Shown: positions 13,641 to 16,979 of the stretch, one piece after another
Layout of the letters: each line of letters opens with the position of its first letter
Numbering within the stretch: the stretch's first letter is position 1
Assembly (NCBI GenBank): GCA_021648365.1
Contig: JAKISY010000099.1
Location: forward strand, 1-16,979
Source of the DNA: Verrucomicrobiales bacterium
GTDB lineage: Bacteria; Verrucomicrobiota; Verrucomicrobiia; Verrucomicrobiales; DEV007
Direction of reading: 5' to 3'
Length of the DNA stretch: 16,979 nt
Made by a program: the position numbers and the translations under genes
The notes under the pieces: generated by a model
The model's database searches: none
What the model was told of the DNA's origin: nothing
The model's input: the letters and a program-made list of their open reading frames with translations, nothing else

Positions 13641-13675
13641 TTATCTGCGTTCATCTGTGACATCTGTGGTTAAAT
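13641..13675 (-). repeat. Inverted CAGAT repeat unit closing the second island
   Basis: Read on the minus strand this is a three-module CAGAT unit with the same spacing as 13027-13058. Over the 31-base core the two differ at only two positions (both A for G). It starts 8 bases after the orphan gene stop and ends 75 bases before pyrB. Confidence 0.85.
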
Positions 13676-13749
13676 ATCTTCGCTTAGGAGGGTTTTTGAG
13701 GTAGGGGTGGAAAATGGTGTGAGATGGGCTTTTAGTGAAAATATAAAAC

Positions 13750-14694
13750 GTGGCTGAAACTGATATCAAATCCCGAAAAGATCTGCTCGACATTGAGAGT
13801 TTGAGCCTTGCTGAGATTGAGTATTTGCTCAAGACGGCGGGGCCGTTCAAGGAGTTGTTTCGTCGCTCGGTGAAGAAGGTTCCGACGCTGAGGGGCAAGA
13901 CGGTGCTGACGCTGTTCTATGAGCCTTCGACGCGGACGCGGACTTCGTTCGAGGTGGCGGCGAATCGGCTGTCGGCGGATGTGACCAATTTTGCGGTTTC
14001 GACTTCGGCGGTGGTGAAGGGGGAGTCGATTCTGGATACGATCGAGACGCTGCAGGCGATGAGAACGGATTACATTGTGATCCGTCACGGGGCTTCGGGG
14101 GTGCCGGCTTTGATCGCTAAGCATACTAAGGCGTCGGTGCTCAATGCGGGGGATGGCTTTCATGCGCACCCGACACAGGCGCTGCTCGATGCGTTCACGG
14201 TACGGGAGGTATTTCCTGAGACGCAGAAGAAAAAGATTTTGATCGTGGGGGATATTTTGCACTCACGGGTGGCGCGCTCGACGAGTAGGATCATGCGTAA
14301 GCTGGGCATGGAGGTGGGGGTGCTGGGGCCGGGTAGTCTGGTTCCGAAAGGGCGGCCCGATTTCATGAATGCGTTTTGGAACTGGGAGGATGCGCTGGCG
14401 TGGAAGCCGGATGTGATTTATCTTTTACGAGTGCAGATGGAGCGTCAGGAGCAGCAGTTTTTTCCAAGTTTGGCGGAGTATCATCGAGTGTATGGTCTGA
14501 CCAGTGAGCGATTCAAGCAGGTGGAGGGCGAGGGTTTGTATCTGATGCATCCGGGACCGGTAAACCGTGGAGTGGAGATCGTCGATGAGGCGATGACTTA
14601 CGAGCGGTGTTTGATCAATCAGCAGGTGGAGAACGGTATCGCCACGCGGATGGCGGCGCTCTATTGGTTGAAACCAGAGGAGGATCAAGGATGA
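13750..14694 (+). CDS. pyrB: Aspartate carbamoyltransferase catalytic subunit
   Basis: PyrB joins carbamoyl phosphate and aspartate, the committed step of pyrimidine synthesis. The 314-residue product has the phosphate-binding STRT at residues 60-63 in FYEPSTRTRTSF, Lys 90 in VVKGES, HPTQ at 140-143 and HPGPVNRGVE at 267-276, all in register with the family. Length is usual for the catalytic chain. No regulatory chain (pyrI) is nearby, as expected for ATCases that pair with a dihydroorotase-like partner. The start is GTG at 13750, chosen for the N-terminal length; no clear Shine-Dalgarno precedes it. The stop overlaps pyrC by 4 bases. In the second island's absence it would directly follow pyrR, the order seen in many bacteria. 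Confidence 0.95.
   Translation: MAETDIKSRKDLLDIESLSLAEIEYLLKTAGPFKELFRRSVKKVPTLRGKTVLTLFYEPSTRTRTSFEVAANRLSADVTNFAVSTSAVVKGESILDTIETLQAMRTDYIVIRHGASGVPALIAKHTKASVLNAGDGFHAHPTQALLDAFTVREVFPETQKKKILIVGDILHSRVARSTSRIMRKLGMEVGVLGPGSLVPKGRPDFMNAFWNWEDALAWKPDVIYLLRVQMERQEQQFFPSLAEYHRVYGLTSERFKQVEGEGLYLMHPGPVNRGVEIVDEAMTYERCLINQQVENGIATRMAALYWLKPEEDQG
14676..14683 (+). promoter_or_regulatory. Shine-Dalgarno site that decides the pyrC start
   Basis: AGAGGAGG lies 7 bases before ATG 14691, inside the end of pyrB. It supports this ATG over the upstream in-frame GTG at 14607, which would add 28 unrelated residues overlapping pyrB. Confidence 0.75.
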
Positions 14695-15977
14695 AGGCTG
14701 GGGTGATTTTATTCAAAGGTGGGCAAGTGGCAACGGAGGATTCTCCGCAGTTGAAGAAGCTGGATGTGTTGGTCGAGGATGGCAAGATTGCGCAGGTGGC
14801 GGCTGATTTGCCAATTCCGGAGGGGGCTGAGGTGGTGGATTGTGTGGGCTGTGTGTTGGCACCGGCGATGTTCGACATGCATGTGCATGCGCGCGAGCCG
14901 GGGCGTGAGGATCAGGAGACGATTGCGACTTGTAGTGAGGCAGCGATCAATGGCGGGGTGACGGGTTTGGTCCTGATGCCGAATACGTTGCCGACGATTG
15001 ATAGTGGTGGTTTGCTGCAGTCGGTGCTCGATATCGCGGCGGAAAAATCACGCATTCCGATCTGGCAAGCGGGTTGCATCACTAAGGGGCGAGAGGGCAA
15101 GGAGCTGGCAGGCATTGCGGGGATGAAGGGTAAGGGGGCTCCGTTGTTGACGGATGGCGGGGATAGCATTGCTGATGCGATGGTTTTGTTGCGGGCGATG
15201 GAGTATGCCAAGCGTTTTGATTTGATGCTGGCGCTGCACTGCGAGACGAAGGAGTTGAGTGGCAAGGGGGCGATGAATGAGGGGCAGGTAAGTTATCGAC
15301 TGGGGATTCCGGGGATTCCAGCTTGCAGTGAGGAGATCTGCATCAGTCGAGATATACGTCTGGCCCAATACACGGGTGCTCGGCTACATATTCAGCATCT
15401 GAGTTCGGCTGAGGGGGTGGCGACGATCAGGCGCTTCAAGGAGGCAGGCGTGCGAGTGACCTGTGAGGTGGCACCGCATCACCTGCTGTTTACTGAAGAG
15501 CAGATTGGTGATTATGATACGCGCTACAAAACCAATCCTCCACTGCGCACGGCGGCGGATAATGAAGCTTTGCTACAGGCTTTGGCAGAAGGGTGGATCG
15601 ATGTGATCGCTAGCAGCCATGCTCCGCATACGGAATTTGAAAAGAACAGCGATTTTGGCAGCGCGCCATTTGGGATCACAGGCTTGGATACGGCGGTGGT
15701 TTCCCTATATCATCATTTTGTGAAGACGGGAGTTTTTGGCTGGGATGTCTTGGTCAAGCGCTACTCGGCAGAACCGCGCCGTTTGTGTCAGGTTGAGCCT
15801 GTGCCGATCGAAGTGGGCGGGGCTGCAGAGTTTTTGGTTTTTGATCCTAATCGCAAGACCTGGTTCAGCAAAAAATTCATGCAATCGAAGAGTTCCAATA
15901 CGCCATTTTTGGACCAGGAATTGGATGGGCAAATTATATCGGTGATGAAGGACGGAGAATTCTTGCTGAATCGATAA
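14691..15977 (+). CDS. pyrC: Class I dihydroorotase-type protein with altered catalytic residue
   Basis: The 428-residue protein has the class I dihydroorotase layout. Metal ligands are present at the expected spacing: HVH in DMHVHAREPG (His 64, His 66), Asp 155 in LLTDGG, His 183 in LHCE and His 236 in QHLSS. The motif that normally reads ATDHAPH is ASSHAPH here (residues 307-313). Ser 309 therefore stands where the catalytic Asp (Asp305 in the Aquifex aeolicus enzyme, as I recall it) is expected. The usual SDDG at the second-shell site is TDGG. It may be inactive or have a modified mechanism. Inactive dihydroorotase-like partners that assemble with ATCase are known, for example PyrC' of Pseudomonas. 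The gene overlaps pyrB by 4 bases, which fits such a complex. Confidence 0.85.
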   Translation: MKAGVILFKGGQVATEDSPQLKKLDVLVEDGKIAQVAADLPIPEGAEVVDCVGCVLAPAMFDMHVHAREPGREDQETIATCSEAAINGGVTGLVLMPNTLPTIDSGGLLQSVLDIAAEKSRIPIWQAGCITKGREGKELAGIAGMKGKGAPLLTDGGDSIADAMVLLRAMEYAKRFDLMLALHCETKELSGKGAMNEGQVSYRLGIPGIPACSEEICISRDIRLAQYTGARLHIQHLSSAEGVATIRRFKEAGVRVTCEVAPHHLLFTEEQIGDYDTRYKTNPPLRTAADNEALLQALAEGWIDVIASSHAPHTEFEKNSDFGSAPFGITGLDTAVVSLYHHFVKTGVFGWDVLVKRYSAEPRRLCQVEPVPIEVGGAAEFLVFDPNRKTWFSKKFMQSKSSNTPFLDQELDGQIISVMKDGEFLLNR

Positions 15978-16007
15978 TATGGGTGTAGGGGAATCTGTTT
16001 TTCCTAT

Positions 16008-16772
16008 ATGAGTTCTTATGCGGATAAATTGGCGGAGCGGATTGAGTCCGCAGAAACACGATTGTGCGTGGGGCTTGACCCACGACCGGATCAACATCCG
16101 ACGGATGACCTAGAGGCTTGGTTGCAGGAGGTGATTGAAGAGACGGCTGAATTTGCGGCTGCTTTCAAGCCGAATATTGCTTACTTTGAAGCTTTGGGAG
16201 TGGAGGGGTATCAGTTGTTGGAGGATCTGTTGACGTGGATTCCAGAGGAGATTCCAGTGATCTTGGATTGCAAGCGTGGTGACATCGGGGTGACTCAGGA
16301 ATATTACGCCAAAGCCTATTTTGGACGTTGGGATGTGGATGCGGTGACTTTGAGCCCCTATTTGGGAGCGCAAACGATGGGGCCGTTTTTAGAATACCCT
16401 GACAAGGGAGTTTATCTGTTGGGGATCACCACCAATGAGGGATCGAAGGATATTCAGCGCAAGGAGCTGATCGACGGTCGTTCGGTGTATGAATTGGTGG
16501 GAAAGATGGCTCAAAAGAGACCGGAGCAAGTGGGTATGGTTTTGGGCCTGACCAATGTGGATGAAGAAATTTTAGATCGAGTGCCAGATGTGCCGTTGTT
16601 GATTCCTGGTCTGGGTGCGCAGGGGGGGGATCTGGATGCGTTGGCGGGTCAGACGCGCAGCGCGCCGAATATTGTCAATGTATCGCGTGGTATTCTCTAT
16701 CACGAACCTAAACGCAGTTTTGCGGAGAAAGCAGAAGATTATGCAAACCAAATTACCGAAGTCCTCGGCTGA
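16008..16772 (+). CDS. pyrF: Orotidine 5'-phosphate decarboxylase, type 2
   Basis: PyrF decarboxylates OMP to UMP, the last step of the de novo pathway. The 254-residue product has the N-terminal CVGLDPRP (residues 20-27), AFKPNIAYFE, and the catalytic segment VILDCKRGDIG with Lys 89 and Asp 92. It also has the phosphate-binding end IVNVSRGILY. The longer type 2 layout (as in mycobacteria and Myxococcus) is recognisable by its length and the DCKRGDIG form. The gene starts 30 bases after pyrC and overlaps pyrE by 32 bases. A G-rich AGGGGAA is about 16 bases before the ATG, a little far for a ribosome-binding site. Confidence 0.95.
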   Translation: MSSYADKLAERIESAETRLCVGLDPRPDQHPTDDLEAWLQEVIEETAEFAAAFKPNIAYFEALGVEGYQLLEDLLTWIPEEIPVILDCKRGDIGVTQEYYAKAYFGRWDVDAVTLSPYLGAQTMGPFLEYPDKGVYLLGITTNEGSKDIQRKELIDGRSVYELVGKMAQKRPEQVGMVLGLTNVDEEILDRVPDVPLLIPGLGAQGGDLDALAGQTRSAPNIVNVSRGILYHEPKRSFAEKAEDYANQITEVLG

Positions 16773-16979
16773 AACGATTGAGTTGCTCAAGGGGTATGGT
16801 GCTGTCGAAGAGGGACATTTCCTCTTGGCGAGTGGCAATCATTCTAACTACTATGTGAAGAAAGGGAAGCTGGTGCAGCATCCCTGGGAGCAGCAGCAGA
16901 TGATCGAGCAGCGGGTCGCGGCGATGCGCGAGTTGGGACGGATCGATGTGGTGCTCAGTCCTGCGATGGGCGGAGTGCC
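16741..16979 (+). CDS. pyrE: Orotate phosphoribosyltransferase, N-terminal part
   Basis: PyrE transfers phosphoribose from PRPP to orotate to make OMP, the substrate of PyrF. The first 79 codons are present; the gene runs off the right edge. The residues GHFLLASGNHSNYYVKKGKL (about 25-44) and the downstream SPAMGGV (73-79) are family landmarks. The ATG at 16741 lies inside the last 32 bases of pyrF in another frame, so the two are probably translationally coupled. This completes a pyrB-pyrC-pyrF-pyrE order. Confidence 0.9.
   Translation, partial: MQTKLPKSSAETIELLKGYGAVEEGHFLLASGNHSNYYVKKGKLVQHPWEQQQMIEQRVAAMRELGRIDVVLSPAMGGV

Noticed and set aside
13676..13749. PyrR-binding leader or attenuator before pyrB
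   Set aside because: I looked for the conserved PyrR-binding loop and a terminator hairpin and saw neither; a covariance search would be decisive.
13641..13898. Minus-strand open frame of 85 codons ending in a repeat-derived tail
   Set aside because: It overlaps the start of pyrB antisense and ends in the CAGAT repeat (LTTDVTD type), a typical spurious prediction.

Overview
The window looks like part of a chromosome from the PVC superphylum, most likely a Verrucomicrobiota bacterium. Three things suggest this: a secreted, haem-binding protein of the planctomycete-type cytochrome / DUF1587-DUF1595-DUF1592 family at the left edge, many secreted or membrane-anchored accessory proteins, and intergenic repeats with the CGGAT/CAGAT-type modules that I know from many environmental genomes of this kind. 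The assignment is an inference from gene content; there is no rRNA or tRNA here to confirm it.

Layout. Positions 1-1413 (-) hold the N-terminal half of the cytochrome-type protein, divergent from a secreted alpha/beta hydrolase (1496-2677, +). From 2653 to about 3700 lies a repeat-rich island with an AT-rich orphan gene (2859-3470). It is followed by a decayed leucine-rich-repeat gene (3788-4247), an HD-superfamily phosphohydrolase (4244-4861) and a tiny lipoprotein (4920-5069). After a 168-bp palindrome come two minus-strand genes: a DUF255 thioredoxin-domain protein (5724-7901) and a small membrane protein just downstream of it (5348-5719). A small single-pass protein (7989-8261, +) converges with a YfcE-type metallophosphoesterase (8269-9051, -).

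The right half is a nucleotide-biosynthesis cluster on the plus strand: purD, purK, purE and pyrR (9502-12939), then a second repeat island with an AT-rich orphan membrane gene (12936-13675), then pyrB, pyrC, pyrF and the start of pyrE (13750-16979). purK/purE, purE/pyrR and pyrB/pyrC overlap by 4 bases, and pyrF/pyrE by 32 bases, so each block is probably one transcript. The purine block makes glycinamide ribotide and carboxyaminoimidazole ribotide. The pyrimidine block runs from carbamoyl aspartate to UMP, under PyrR if it acts as in other bacteria. The dihydroorotase has Ser where class I enzymes have the catalytic Asp.

The strongest unexplained signal is in the intergenic DNA. There are at least four long foldback palindromes (2741-2820, 3467-3693, 5140-5307, 9181-9333). 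A family of three-module repeats has modules spaced 9 and 10 bases apart, and the module sequence changes from copy to copy but tends to be shared within a copy. Two islands begin exactly at the stop codon of a host gene; each carries one AT-rich gene of no recognised family, preceded by the same 16-base element. This could be a family of repeat-bounded cassettes. That reading is inference; the repeats and palindromes themselves are visible in the sequence.
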